In this document: positions 50,903 through 61,439 of the stretch, piece after piece
Layout of the letters: every line of letters starts with the position of its first letter
How positions within the stretch are numbered: position 1 is the stretch's first letter
Assembly: GCA_965153355.1 (NCBI GenBank)
Contig: OZ231126.1
Span: 35,588,001 to 35,652,000 of the forward strand
Length of the DNA: 64,000 nucleotides
Reading direction: 5' to 3'
Source: Flaccisagitta enflata
Taxonomy: Eukaryota; Chaetognatha; Sagittoidea; Aphragmophora
Position numbers and translations under genes: made by a program
Notes under the pieces: model-generated
What the model was told of the DNA's origin: nothing
The model's input: only the letters and a program-made list of their open reading frames with translations
Database searches by the model: none

Positions 50903-51532
50903 GCTGCTGCTATGGCGCAGGCGCATTCGTCCGGCCGATCTTTAACTCCCAACGGTGGTCAGATATCTCCCGGCAGCGTTGGCGGCGGTTCCGGCGCCTC
51001 AGTCGGTTACGGCGCCGGATTTCCTTTCGGCGAAGGCGCTCTCGTCGTTTCCGGCGCCAAGGCGACGTTGGATGGCGCCAGTGGCGTCTTCCGGCCGCCG
51101 AACAGCGACAAAAATAAAGGCCCGTTTGGTGGGAGATCGAGGGGCGCCGGAATTGGCGCTGCCGGCGCCACGTCCGACGCCATATCTCTCGCTGGCGTTG
51201 GTTTTTCCGCCTCCAGTTTCGGTTCGACGTCGCCGCTGACGTCGCCGATTCATCCCTCGGCTCTGTCCTTAGATGCCGCCGAGTCAGCGCTCTCAAGAAT
51301 CGCCAAAGGAAATGACTATCCCTCAGCTCACCCTCCTCATCCTCAACCTCATCCTCCACCACCTCCGCCTCCTCCTAGCGTGGGCGCTACAGACCACGTG
51401 GGCAGCGCCAGGGACGCCTTAAGCAAAGAGGCGGTGGGCATCGCGAGTAGAAGAGATCCGATGGGCATCACGAGCAGCAGAGATTCATTAAGTGGCATCG
51501 CGAGTCTAAGCGCGCCGAGAATCAGCTGTTAG
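50903..51532 (+). CDS. Gbx: Gbx/unplugged, last exon (C-terminal extension and stop)
   Basis: The acceptor atgttgatacAG (50901-50902) opens a phase-0 frame AAAMAQAHSSGRSLTPNGGQ that runs 209 codons to TAG at 51530-51532. The product is rich in Gly, Ser and Ala, with a His/Pro segment (HPPHPQPHPPPPPPPP) and a repeated GI(A/T)S(S/R)RD(P/S) element near the end. Vertebrate Gbx proteins end soon after the QHQQLE motif, so about 200 extra residues are notable. High GC and strong codon periodicity against an AT-rich surround support real coding. The 195-bp intron before it is almost wholly a (GAT)n microsatellite. Exons 9305-51532 together give about 659 residues. Confidence 0.9.
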   Translation, partial: AAAMAQAHSSGRSLTPNGGQISPGSVGGGSGASVGYGAGFPFGEGALVVSGAKATLDGASGVFRPPNSDKNKGPFGGRSRGAGIGAAGATSDAISLAGVGFSASSFGSTSPLTSPIHPSALSLDAAESALSRIAKGNDYPSAHPPHPQPHPPPPPPPPSVGATDHVGSARDALSKEAVGIASRRDPMGITSSRDSLSGIASLSAPRISC

Positions 51533-52300
51533 ATGATTGATTGTAAACGTTTCATTACTTCGAAGGCAAAATGCGAGGCATGCCTCAAATAGCAGGTCAT
51601 AAGTAATAATGTCTCTTTGATTGATTGGGTCAAAATTTGAGGAGAAGTAAATGCCCTTATTGTTGACCTTCTGATGAAGTATTGCACATGTGTTAGTAAG
51701 ATTCAGGGTAAAATGCCAACTACAGTCAGAAAATTGTCAGGCTCTTTGTCGTTGGCCTCAAAAATGGATGTTAATACATCAAAAAGTATTCTTTCCCTCC
51801 CCAGTATTTTAGCTGTTGTGGGCTATCAGTCATTTCTTAATGTCCTCTTAATGTGTTAAAATAGAAATAGAAAAACTTGACTGTTTCGTTTTGTGTTAGA
51901 TGGCTGTCCTTAAAAGAATCTCTCATCATCGTATTTTCTTGTAATTTCATAATTTCATCGACAGACTTTGTCATATTGGAGGCAATTGCACATGCCATCT
52001 CAGTTGGACAATTCCATGTATCTGCTAAATATACCCTATAATTGTTTTTTGCTCCCATAAACGTTGGATCAAATGATCGTTACTCTAGCTCCCTTGATGT
52101 TTCTATCAAATTCAACATCGCTTGATGATGCTCTCATGATTCTCATGATCCTCAACGAAATTTGTAGGCTATCCAGAAAGAAAACCACGTAATCGTCAAT
52201 ATTTCTATCCCGTAAGTCAGTCCCAATCCCGTTTTGTACTCATTTTCATGTCCGCCTTTGTTTCTCGGCGAATAAATGTCTTGAAACGAACATTTCTTTG
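51533..52300 (+). other. Gbx: probable Gbx 3' UTR
   Basis: Low-complexity-free AT-rich sequence follows the stop codon with no coding potential on either strand. A canonical AATAAA lies at 52271-52276, giving a 3' UTR of about 0.75 kb. The transcript end is inferred from the signal only. Confidence 0.5.
52271..52276 (+). promoter_or_regulatory. Gbx: candidate polyadenylation signal of Gbx
   Basis: This is the first canonical AATAAA on the plus strand after the Gbx stop codon (51532). It is followed within 15-40 bases by T/G-containing sequence. No closer hexamer of this type was seen. Confidence 0.5.
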
Positions 52301-52434
52301 AGCTTCTGTACAAATTCATTATCATGCTCTATTTGATCAGAGCGCTTTAAGAGTAGCCCGTGGAAACTTAGTTAACTAGCTAGAAAATGTAGAATCACCT
52401 CCAACCTGAGGCCGAGGGGGAAGTGTTGTATAAT

Positions 52435-52538
52435 TTTTAGGTGCGACCTCTATAACTGGCTGTGTCCGTCGGTCTGTCGGTAACGAGTTCGTTCGACGAT
52501 CCACACGTCGCACCTTATTGGCCTACATGGCCTTGTTT
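52435..52538 (-). mobile_element. HINE-like copy, short form
   Basis: Plus strand: TTAGGTGCGACCTCTATAAC, GGCTGTGTCCGTCGG, ending CCTACATGGCCTTGTTT. Same subtype as 5808-5910. Confidence 0.78.
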
Positions 52539-52778
52539 CTTATGAGAACCTAGTTTATAAAAACATCAATGAAAGAAATAATCCATAATCAAGAACATTG
52601 TAGTTGTTTAATTAGTAGCTATTATATTTCTATCTCGTTTGAAGGCTTTGGCCAAAAAATGACGTTCTTATGAAGAAAAAAAATAATAAACAAAGATTAA
52701 TCTTTTTTTGAGAACACTATTTTTCCCCAAACCCTTGCCAAAGAGATTTAATGTCAGTCAAGATGACATGGTAGGGTA

Positions 52779-53449
52779 CACTCTTTTTTTTTTATAAGCA
52801 CCTCGTTTATAAGCACGCCCAGCCTCAGATATTGGGAAAATTTAAGCACATTGCTAAGCACGCTCCAGGCTGAGATTTTCCATTCGAAAAAAATTATTGA
52901 TGATTTTCCAAAAATATGCCAATTCTTATACATTTTTGGTTGGAATTTCACAAAAACAAATAGAAACTTTGATAGAATTTGAAATCATCTATAATATAAG
53001 TCTGTCAGTACATTCAAGATTTTGATAGATACTGATAGATAGATACTGATAGAAATGATTAAATTTCTAATGATATTTAAGAATATTATTGCTAGATACT
53101 ATTGTCAATAAGAATTTATTGCTGTAAAAAGCACCACCCTAAAAAGAAAAAATAAAGCATGATACTAAATAACATAAAAAATCTAAAAAAATCTATATCA
53201 GGTTATGAAACTAATCTCATCCCATGGTTTATATGAAAGTAGGACAACGCCAGTGAAAGATACTGTATATTTTTTTTATAAAAAATACATTCATTACTGT
53301 GTTTTATATTATACTTTATTCTATACTACACAATACTATAATAAATGATAAGCACGCACTTAAGCACATTTCAGCCTCGAAAATGAGATTTTGCTAAGCA
53401 CGCTCAGCCTCAGCCAAAAAAAGAGCGTGCTTATAAAAAAAAAAAAGTG
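52779..53449. mobile_element. MITE, 671 bp, CACTC/T-T(n) ends with repeated AAGCAC
   Basis: The ends CACTCTTTTTTTTTTATAAG and (rc) CACTTTTTTTTTTTTATAAG are inverted repeats. TA lies at 52777-52778 and 53450-53451. TAAGCAC and CAGCCTC words recur inside both arms. Confidence 0.85.
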
Positions 53450-53451
53450 TA

Positions 53452-54210
53452 GTCGCTTTTTCGGTTGTCACCCTTCACCTTCGCTGTCACTCATCACGGT
53501 CCTCACCTGTCGGGAAGTCGGCGCCTGAGGCTCGTAGTCATTAATCTCAATCAATGTCGTTCTGCGACGTCTTCTGTTTTTCGGGTAATTTCCTCCAAAA
53601 CCGACCAGCGAAGGGTGCGCTTTCTCTTTCATCTTAAAGCTCCGTCGACGAACAAAAAACTGCAATTTCATTGATTGATAGATTGATTAATCGATTGATT
53701 GAATGGTTGATGCACTTGGCTGGGTTATCATCTATAATCAAATCGTCTAATCAGTTATTTTTCCAATTAATTAAGCTTTTCGAGTGTTGTTTGCACAGAT
53801 AGGACATGATTGTTTTTTTTTATTATTTTTCTGCCATTAGTGACTGTTTTTATAACTGTTACAATGTGGTTGTAGGTTGTGGCCGATGTTTACATTCCAA
53901 TGAAATTCATTGCCATACAAAAAACTACTAACTCACCTGTAGTTCACTGCCTTTTACATATTTTCAGCATGCTTCAAAGTTCTTGCACACCAATTAATTA
54001 CTATAAGGCTTTGTGCATCTCCGTGCTTTTGACACAACAGCCTGGAAAAATGTGAACGATCAGTCTAGGTATCCTAGACATTCATGAATATACGTCTTTT
54101 GTAACACCAAACGCAATTCTTCGACGCAACCCATATTTTCCTTCATGCTAAAAACACTCGATTGAAACAACCGAAATCTTCACTTTATTGTGTTTTTCAT
54201 CTCCTGCCGC
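53452..54210. other. no recognised feature
   Basis: Unique intergenic sequence with a short GATT-rich stretch near 53670-53705. Confidence 0.5.

Positions 54211-54267
<57 letters not shown>
54211..54267 (+). repeat. (CT)n microsatellite
   Basis: CT run. Confidence 0.96.
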
Positions 54268-54270
<3 letters not shown>

Positions 54271-54618
54271 TCCTCCTTCTTCTTCCTCCCATTTTGGATT
54301 TTCTACCCAAATCTCCGTGGTTCACCTGAATTTCATCCTCCTCTTCCTCCTCCTCCTATTCCTTCTCCTCCCTCCTGTGCCGTTCTCCTCATTGCCAAAA
54401 AAGTGTCACTCGCACATTGGTTTTTGTCTAAGATTTATTTCCGCGGCGTGACGACGTTTGCTCTGTCGGGGGGAATCCCAATCGGCCGGATGGAGACACC
54501 GCAGTGAGGGATGAGGGCGGGAGGAGGGGGGAGGGACGCCGCAGTGAGGGATGTAAGGGCAGGGAGGGGGGAGGAGAGGAAGCAAGATGAGTGAGGGTAT
54601 AGGTAAGGAGAAAAGAAT

Positions 54619-54770
54619 AACAAGGCCGGATACACGGCCGCCAGTTGCGGACGAGTGGGCAGGGGCGGAAATGCGCGTTTTCCCAGTTTTCGGCTCGATG
54701 GTTACGGACGGACGGACGGACGGACGGGCGGACAAAGCCTCTTATAGAGTTGCGTGTCCGCATTTAAAAA
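54619..54770 (+). mobile_element. HINE-like copy
   Basis: AACAAGGCCGGATACACGGC, CCAGTTGCGGACGAGTGGGC, a (GGAC)n centre, then TTATAGAGTTGCGTGTCCGC and ATTTAAAAA. Confidence 0.88.
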
Positions 54771-54848
54771 GATAAATGCTTTGGGGGTAGGTGGAGAGAG
54801 ATATGAGTACTATGAGGGGTAGAAAGGAGGGATCTGGTAGGGCCAAGG

Positions 54849-54853
<5 letters not shown>

Positions 54854-54910
<57 letters not shown>
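54854..54910 (+). repeat. (GA)n microsatellite
   Basis: GA run. Confidence 0.96.
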
Positions 54911-54916
<6 letters not shown>

Positions 54917-55047
54917 CAAATTACATTAATCCATAATTTTATATATATAAGCATTATCAGCACATAGACCGACTCTAATACTTATCCTCAGACCTATCTC
55001 TATGCTACCTATCTTAAGCTCCACGATACCTAACTCTAAAACTATTA

Positions 55048-55190
55048 CAGTTAAATCCCGCTCCAACGGATTTCATTACAAATTCCATCTGTTATAGGCG
55101 GAATTTTATTCTAGCTAATATAGAAAATAAAACAAAACAGATTGAAGGGAGTTCCGCTAGAAACGGGTCCGTTAGAGCGGGGTTCAACTG
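55048..55190. mobile_element. 143-bp pogo/Tigger-like MITE
   Basis: CAGTTAAATCCCGCTCCAAC at the left and (rc) CAGTTGAACCCCGCTCTAAC at the right. TA lies at 55046-55047 and 55191-55192. CAGTTGAACC-type ends with TA duplication are typical of pogo/Tigger derivatives. Confidence 0.88.
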
Positions 55191-55307
55191 TACCATAAGC
55201 TCCCAATTTGATTGCACTATCTTCCAGGTCGCCCAAGGGCAATATTTGGTCAGCGATTTCCGTTGCCCTGCTTTGCAGAAGCGTAAATTGAAGTGAGAGG
55301 AAGTAGG

Positions 55308-55905
55308 GCAGTGGCCCTACCTCGAAGGGAACGAAGTCTTGTAGAACACAGGGGGAATTTCGTTCGTCTAGCCTGAATCAATCGATAAGGCACTGACAAG
55401 ACCAGACAACGATTGAGGGTGTTTGATGGCCTGACCTGATATGAGGGCTCCCTGAAGATTGATCAAGCCCGGAAGAAGCAAGTTGGACTAATTTGAAGCC
55501 TGAGAGGGCTGAAATAAGCCCTTTGCAGGCCTCAGAGGGCTGGTTTGAGGCCTGACATGGCAGAGTGGAGGCCTGAAATGGCTGATTTGAGGCCTGAGAG
55601 GGCTGAACGAAAGGGCGGATTTTAAGCTTGGGATGACCGATTTGATGTATGAAGGGGAAGATTGTAGGTCTAAGAGGGCAGATTTTAGGCCTGGAGGGCA
55701 GAATTTAGACCTGAGAGGGTATATATCAGGTCTGATGGGGCAGATTTCAGGCTTTAAATGGTATATTTCAGGTCTGAGAGGCACGGGGGGGACGAATAGA
55801 TGGATGGACGGATGGACAAATGGATGAACGGATGGATTAATAGATGGACAGAAGGAAGTACAAAATGAAAAGTCCCCCTTATGTTCTACAGGACTCGGTC
55901 CATTT
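55308..55905. mobile_element. foldback-family element with 22-bp array
   Basis: Starts GGGCAGTGGCCCTACCTCGA. An inverted pair TGTAGAACACAGGGGGAATT (55342-55361) / AGTCCCCCTTATGTTCTACA (about 55870-55891) encloses diverged TTGAGGCCTGAGAGGGCTGA-type repeats. Confidence 0.78.
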
Positions 55906-55930
55906 TTGGACCTGAAATAGCAACTTGTTT

Positions 55931-55990
55931 AGGACCGACCGACCGACCGACCGACCATCCATCTGACGGACATTGCGGGTTATAATTTAA
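55931..55990 (+). mobile_element. HINE-like fragment
   Basis: (GACC)n followed by TCTGACGGACATTGCGGGTT. Both ends are missing. Confidence 0.45.
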
Positions 55991-56260
55991 ACATTTTAAG
56001 AGATTTTAAACTCGATAGTAACGGTGGACGGTCGACGGTGGAGCTAAGCCTCTTATTGGCGCTCTTGTAAGCTAAAAGCGAGTCAATTGATTTTACGAAA
56101 TTTTAGGGCGATATGTTATTATCATGATATGTGCCAGATATAATTGTTATTAGTAAAAAGTGGGTTAGAATTTCTTTATTCAAGAAACAAAACAAAAAAA
56201 AGAATTGATACAATTGCATGAAATGACATCTTCCATACCTCCATACCTCCATACCTCCAT

Positions 56261-56310
56261 TTAATCGCGAGCACACGACTCTACAACCCGCTATGTCGGT
56301 CGGTCTTTTT
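56261..56310 (-). mobile_element. HINE-like 3' fragment
   Basis: TCGCGAGCACACGACTCTAC, CCCGCTATGTCGGTCGGT. Confidence 0.55.
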
Positions 56311-56542
56311 TTTTTTTTTTCTTCAGAGTTCATGTTCCAATTGATGTTTTTAATTTGATCAGATATGAAAGAGAAAGAGAAATGGAACATGGTTAATATC
56401 AGCGTTTGTATCAATGTTATCTTTTTTTTTTAAATCAATGAATTCCTCTATAAACTACTGACAATTCCCGATAGTTAGTAACGGCCCAGTAGAATCAATT
56501 ATGTCTCTCCAGTCTCCTATTGGATAGCGGATTGAATAGCGT

Positions 56543-56713
56543 TTTTAGTTGCGGACACGCAACTCTATAAGAGGCTTTGTCCGTCCATCCGTTTGTCGGT
56601 TGGTCAGTCGGTCGGTTGGTCGGTCCGTCACACTCGAGTTGAAAAGTGGGAAATCGCGTATTTCCGCCCCTGCCCACCCGTCCGCAACTGATGGCCGTGT
56701 ATCCGGCCTTGTT
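56543..56713 (-). mobile_element. HINE-like copy, full length
   Basis: Plus strand: TTTTAGTTGCGGACACGCAA, CTCTATAAGAGGCTTTGTCC, CCCACCCGTCCGCAACTGAT, GGCCGTGTATCCGGCCTTGT. Confidence 0.9.
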
Positions 56714-56823
56714 TAAGAGATCGAGAGGCCGGATTGAAAGTAGTAGGGAGTAGGTAATTCAGACATATGTGAACGTGAACGAAACCGGATCTTAGGGTAG
56801 GTTAAATTGAGTGTTAAAAATAG

Positions 56824-57018
56824 ATTTGCGACCGTCTGGCAAGATAAATAAACGTGTCGGTCGGTCCGTTTGTCAGTTAGTCCCCGATAGCTTTTTTTGT
56901 ATTTACGGGCGGTTTTTGCATTATTGTCCCGCCCAAATGCTTCGATTAGCCAATTTTAGCCTTTCATTGCCCCTACCGACCCGCGTGTGACTTCGGTAGC
57001 CGTGTAACCGGCCGTGTT
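56824..57018 (-). mobile_element. HINE-like copy, diverged
   Basis: GTCGGTCGGTCCGTTTGTCA in the centre, CCGCCCAAATGC and CGACCCGCGTGTGACTTCGG toward the 5' end, then GCCGTGTAACCGGCCGTGTT. Confidence 0.7.
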
Positions 57019-57645
57019 CGTATCAAATTCAATCTAACTCTTAGAAAAAGAAACAATGGGGAAGAATGATGGGGCAAGATCCATGATGTTGGAAGGGGTA
57101 GTTTTTGAAGATTACAAACTTGATAACGGGTGCTCGAATAAAAACTAGGTGGCTTGTGCTTGGGGATGGCCATAGGAATGGCGTATTGAATAGATGATGG
57201 GTATTGCTGGATAATATATTTGGTACCAGGTAAATAGATTTTGATAGATTTTTAAATAAAATATGTGTAAATCAAAATAAACAATATTTTTATAGTTATT
57301 CTAAACAGCGCCTAGTACAAAATGCTTGCTCCCCTAGTCAGAAATGCCCCTGTATCCCCTGTATCCTTACTGGAAACTATTTTAAAAAGACTTAATTTAT
57401 GGACATGGGACATAAAAAAAGAGAGGCTTTGCATTTTCAATTGTGTGGATTACCGCTACAGTTTTTTTTTTTTGAACACCCAATAACAAATTGTGATCAC
57501 GACAACGATTCAACGTGTCTGAAAAAGTGTGTAAGATGCTAAATACAGGTTCCTTTGAGCAACGTAAGAGAGAAAATTTCAGCTAATTTTCTTGTTGATA
57601 TATTACGAAAAAAATTCATTGGAAGCAAAGTAAAATAGAATCGAG
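57019..57645. other. no recognised feature
   Basis: AT-rich unique sequence. Confidence 0.5.
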
Positions 57646-57790
57646 AACAAGGCCGGATACATGGCAATACAGTCGCGGACGGTTGGGCAGGAGCCGTAAT
57701 GCGAAAACCGCTTGCAATTTAACAATATTTCGTACCGACCTACCGACCTACCGACACGGCAAGTTCTAGAGTCGCGTGTCCGCGACTAAT
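57646..57790 (+). mobile_element. HINE-like copy, GTCGCG hairpin subtype
   Basis: AACAAGGCCGGATACATGGC, CAGTCGCGGACGGTTGGGCA, (GACCTACC)n, then CTAGAGTCGCGTGTCCGCGA and CTAATAAAA. Confidence 0.9.
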
Positions 57791-58031
57791 AAAAGCCGCA
57801 AAAGTGAAGTGTGAGTAGCATATTCAATATTGATAGCTTATTCTTTACCATAATAAAAAAAAAATACCATAACGATTACCGTCAAAATGCCAGTGATATC
57901 GACCACATACCTTTGATGATGAGGCTCTTTAAAGGTGGACGGGGAGTTTCGTAACCTTTACAGGATTCTCATGACAAGCCCAATAAGTAAAAAGTGTGAC
58001 GCTTACACGCTCTATTGTCATCATACACAAA

Positions 58032-58875
58032 TTAAACCTTATTGAATAATTCACTCTTCAGTTTGGTTAAAAGTAATTTCCGTTGATTGTTGATAAAGCC
58101 TTTTAAAACTCTGACCAAAAGCACTCCAATTTCAACGAATGTCAAGATGGACGCTCCAACAAACAAACCGAAATTACCTTCAATTTCTGCCAAAAACTCT
58201 TCAACTTCTTCTCTATGTTGATATTTTTTACTGTATAAAAGGTGCAATCGGATTTGATCCAAAGGGTAGCACCTTTAAAGTCAACATTTTGCTGCTGCGT
58301 TTCACTTAGATTAGTGTCATCCCACCTAAGATGTTCAACAAAATAATCGATGGACGCAAATACGGTTTCGTTAGGACAATCTTCATATGCGCATAACTCG
58401 TGTTGGCCTTTACTTGGACCGCCATATTTGTCCATATCGCAAGTGCCAAGTTTGTAATTACTGTGTAAATCCCAGGAAATCTGTTTTTGGCTTTGACAAA
58501 GGAAGATGCAGACATCCTGCATGTAATTTTCGATAGGCGCTGACCGAAACAAAAACGGAATTTTCTCCGGATATTTTGCCTGCATTTCTTTTCGATCAAT
58601 TATTAATTCTTTTCCGCTAAGAAAGAGCGTCATCCAATAGTGTTCTGGCGTAAGGCTGCCGACATACTTTCCGAGAAATGGGCTGCTACAGGAACTCTGA
58701 AGATGAATTGTTAGAATTATTCCATTCATGCTACCAAATTCGACATTCAACGTTCGATAATCGGAGAAACTGGAGTCAATACCAACGAAATGTTGTAAGG
58801 CGCACATAGATACAAATTCTTGAGGATAAATATGGGCCCGAAACCGATGTAAGCACTTGGGTAGCAGACGCGTTC
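58032..58875 (-). CDS. DEG/ENaC-family channel, exon 3 (frame break before segment 2)
   Basis: The acceptor ttttttttctAG (58877-58876) enters in phase 1. The first frame reads TRLLPKCLHRFRAHIYPQEF, then MCALQHFVGIDSSFSDYRTL (ATG at 58807), and stays open to 58142. From about 58262 the family signature moves to another frame: EEFLAEIEGNFGLFVGASIL followed by TFVEIGVLLVRVLKGF, stopping at 58032. This is the pre-segment-2 and pore region with the G-x-S filter (GAS). No small GT-AG intron restores the frame, so a one-base indel is present, either real (pseudogene) or an assembly error. The ectodomain is about 240 residues including the exon 2 part, against roughly 350-450 usual, with only about eight cysteines. 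The conceptual total is about 395 residues. Confidence 0.75.
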
Positions 58876-59656
58876 CTAGAAAAAAACCGATTGAGCCACT
58901 GTATTATCTCTTTTTTGCGTCTAGTTGCAACCAAAACAAAATACATGGCTACCCCAGTCCCGTGCGGGTGGGCAGGGGTGACGGACGTACCTACGGACGG
59001 ACCAACGGACCGACGAAGCGTGGTATAGATTACAAAACATCTAAAAAAGTCTGCAAATGGTGAAGGTGGGTTCCCCTAGCCATGAGGCGAAAGGTTTATT
59101 TTTACTTTGTTCTCCATTTTAAAATTATACGCCGGGGTATTTTTCTGCCAAGGGACGTTCAAAGAAACTGCAAACAAAGTTTCAACTATCTAGCACAACC
59201 CTGTCTGTTGACCAAGCAACTGAAAGAAATTTCTGAGAATGGAAGAATGAAAGAAATTGTCAGGTTTGAACCGTTATTCAAAGAAACAGATCGGGCATGA
59301 CATTAAGTACAATTTTTACACCCAACAACATGCACGTTATAACCATAAAGACACTATCTGCAATATGCAGCTAGTGTTCGAATTTTCCTTTTAAAGAAAA
59401 TCTCAGTGCAGACTTTGAGTGGCAAAAAGTACACTAGCCTAAACAAGATTATGTACTAAATTAAAACTTCCAGAGACTCAATATGGCGATCATGTGAGAA
59501 AATTTGCACTTAATTCTATTTTAAATTAGAAAAAAGATGGTAGCAGTTTTTCTGTTTGTTTTAAAGGGTTTTTTTTTTTAAACAGTTCATAGGAAAAGAG
59601 GTATTTCTCAAACAAAACAGTTTGATTTTAAGAAACATTTTTAATCGTTTACCTAC
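58876..59656 (-). other. intron 2 of the DEG/ENaC gene
   Basis: This 781-bp GT-AG phase-1 intron contains a degenerate HINE-like repeat at 58934-59046 in the opposite orientation. The remainder is unremarkable AT-rich sequence. Confidence 0.7.
58934..59046 (+). mobile_element. HINE-like copy inside a DEG/ENaC intron
   Basis: AACAAAATACATGGCTACCC, CCGTGCGGGTGGGCAGGGGT, then (GGAC)n and CTAAAAAA. The terminal hairpin is eroded. Confidence 0.68.
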
Positions 59657-59842
59657 CATTTTCAGATATTTTCCAATCCCTTGGGCACTTTTTGAGATAT
59701 TCGTTGTTTGCAAGATTGAAAAATGTAAATGCTATGCAAGGACTGTTAGTTTCGTTGAACTTGACAATCTTAACATCGGTGATGGTAGAATGCCAATTGA
59801 GGCATATCCGAAATGATAAATATATGGTATAGGTCCATGTTG
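59657..59842 (-). CDS. DEG/ENaC-family channel, exon 2
   Basis: The acceptor catctggcAG (59844-59843) and the donor AATG|GTAGGT (59656) bound 186 nt, phase 1 at both ends. It completes membrane segment 1 (ATWTYTIYLSFRICLNWHS), then gives the first extracellular strand, TDVKIVKFNETNSPCIAFTF, followed by FNLANNEYLKK. The last part sits where other DEG/ENaC proteins have the FPAVTICNxN motif. Here it is divergent: the FP and TICN residues are replaced by CIAFTFFNLAN. NET is a possible N-glycosylation site. A downstream GTAAAC was considered as donor, but only the GTAGGT site gives the phase required by exon 3. Confidence 0.8.
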
Positions 59843-60071
59843 CTGCCAGATGCAAAGGTATTACGTAGAGAGAGATTACAAGAACAAGTTTTGAATAACT
59901 AAGGGATTTTTAGACAAGAAGATATCCAAGTCATTTTTTGGAAAAAAGTCAAAGAGTACCTTCGGCTTTTTTTATTTACTGATTACTATGTACGCACACT
60001 ATGTATCTAATACGGATTTCGCATTATTGGCTAATATAGCGAAAGTTACTCATGATAATTCATCATATTAC

Positions 60072-60231
60072 CTAAACAAATGATGCCCCAAAAAAGCCGC
60101 TTTGGTTTATCATTCCCAGTGAAATATACAAATCCATGGGCCGTTGTGGTGGAGCAGAAATCATTTAGTTCCATTTGAATGTCCATCCCACTTTTTTCGT
60201 CATTCTTTTTGCCTTTCTTTTCCCCCTCCAT
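60072..60231 (-). CDS. DEG/ENaC-family channel, exon 1
   Basis: The ATG at 60231 is preceded in frame by a TGA three codons upstream (in ...TTTTGATTCGAA), which fixes it as the start. The exon encodes a Lys/Glu-rich cytoplasmic N-terminus, then FCSTTTAHGF, the His-Gly gating motif of DEG/ENaC channels, and KPKRLFWGIICL, the start of membrane segment 1. It ends TTAG|GTAATA with a phase-1 intron of 229 bp. The family forms trimeric amiloride-sensitive sodium channels of the plasma membrane (pickpocket, degenerin and peptide-gated types in invertebrates). Ligand and subtype cannot be told. Confidence 0.85.
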
Positions 60232-60735
60232 TTCGAATCAAAAGTGATGACGCTGATGTTGAACTGAACTGAAGCTGATGTTGTGACATTCAGTGTGGTC
60301 GCTTCTGACGACTCGCTAGAACAGATTATCGATTGGTGTGTAAGCCAAAATATCCCATTACAAAATCGCGTCGCGTCGTATCATCTTTCAAAATGTTTGC
60401 TTTATATTCTTCCGACATTCACGTCTCTTTACAACTATGGAAAGGTAAGTGTAAAAACCATTCGACTTTGCTTTGGCCTAACTAACGTAATAAGCTTTGG
60501 TTCCACGATGGTGGATGCCAGCTTTTGATTGGGGATTTGATTGGAGTCATTGCACCCATCATGGGGGTGGGAGTATAGAATATGGGGAGAAGACATGAGC
60601 TCTGTCTAACCCAAAATTGGCGAGGATATGTTGAATATTAAGATCAAATAAATCAAACATCTGTCTAACCCGCCTATGATATAGTATTCGCATCTTTTAA
60701 GTCCCTTTACAAAATCTGCACTTAAAACATGAATA

Positions 60736-61140
60736 CACTCATTTCTTTGATTAAGAACCTTGTTTATAGGAACATTGAGGCTTTGATGTGTAAAAAAATA
60801 AGAACAATCATAAGAACATCGCCAGCCTCAACAAGGGGGAACATGTAAATATCAATACTTTATTTGCTTAAAAACTGCAGTAATCAAAAAGAATTGTGGA
60901 AGTGATACTGATTAATGATAACAATTGACATAAGTCACGCTAACATTGAAATTTTTTCTTTTAAAATTGTGATTTTGGCTCTCATATCAATCTAATTGGC
61001 GACCAGAGTTAAGTAACCAGATAATAAACAATTGCAAAAATATGAACATTCTAAGAACAATTTGAGCCTCAAATTGCTACATGAATAAGAACACTGAGCC
61101 TCAGAAAAAAATTACATGTTCTTAAAAAAACAAATGAGTG
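60736..61140. mobile_element. MITE, 405 bp, CACTCATTT ends with repeated AAGAACA
   Basis: CACTCATTTCTTTGATTAAG and (rc) CACTCATTTGTTTTTTTAAG. TA lies at 60734-60735 and 61141-61142. AAGAACA and GAGCCTCA/GAGGC words recur, paralleling AAGCAC and CAGCCTC in 52779-53449. Confidence 0.83.
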
Positions 61141-61439
61141 TATATTGAATTTTGGACTTTTGTAACCTCATAAGCCCGTGACCTGATGAGTTGCGCGTCG
61201 CCTCATTATATCAAATGAGTGTTATCGATACTTCCAGGTGTTCATATTTTGTTAACCTTCCGGGAGGGAAAAATTTTCCTTCGAAAGACGCAGATTATCA
61301 TTACTCACATTAGTCTCATGGCCACCTCTTGTATTTGACAGTATCACTGTTACACTGTATTAAAAAGACACACATCATGCATTAACTCTGTTAGCCCAAA
61401 TTGACCATGGCATGATACAGAACCTAATCGTTTAGAATT

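Noticed and set aside
59082-59300. Plus-strand 72-residue frame opposite the DEG/ENaC gene
   Set aside because: Lies in the intron of the channel gene, no domain, no splice logic.
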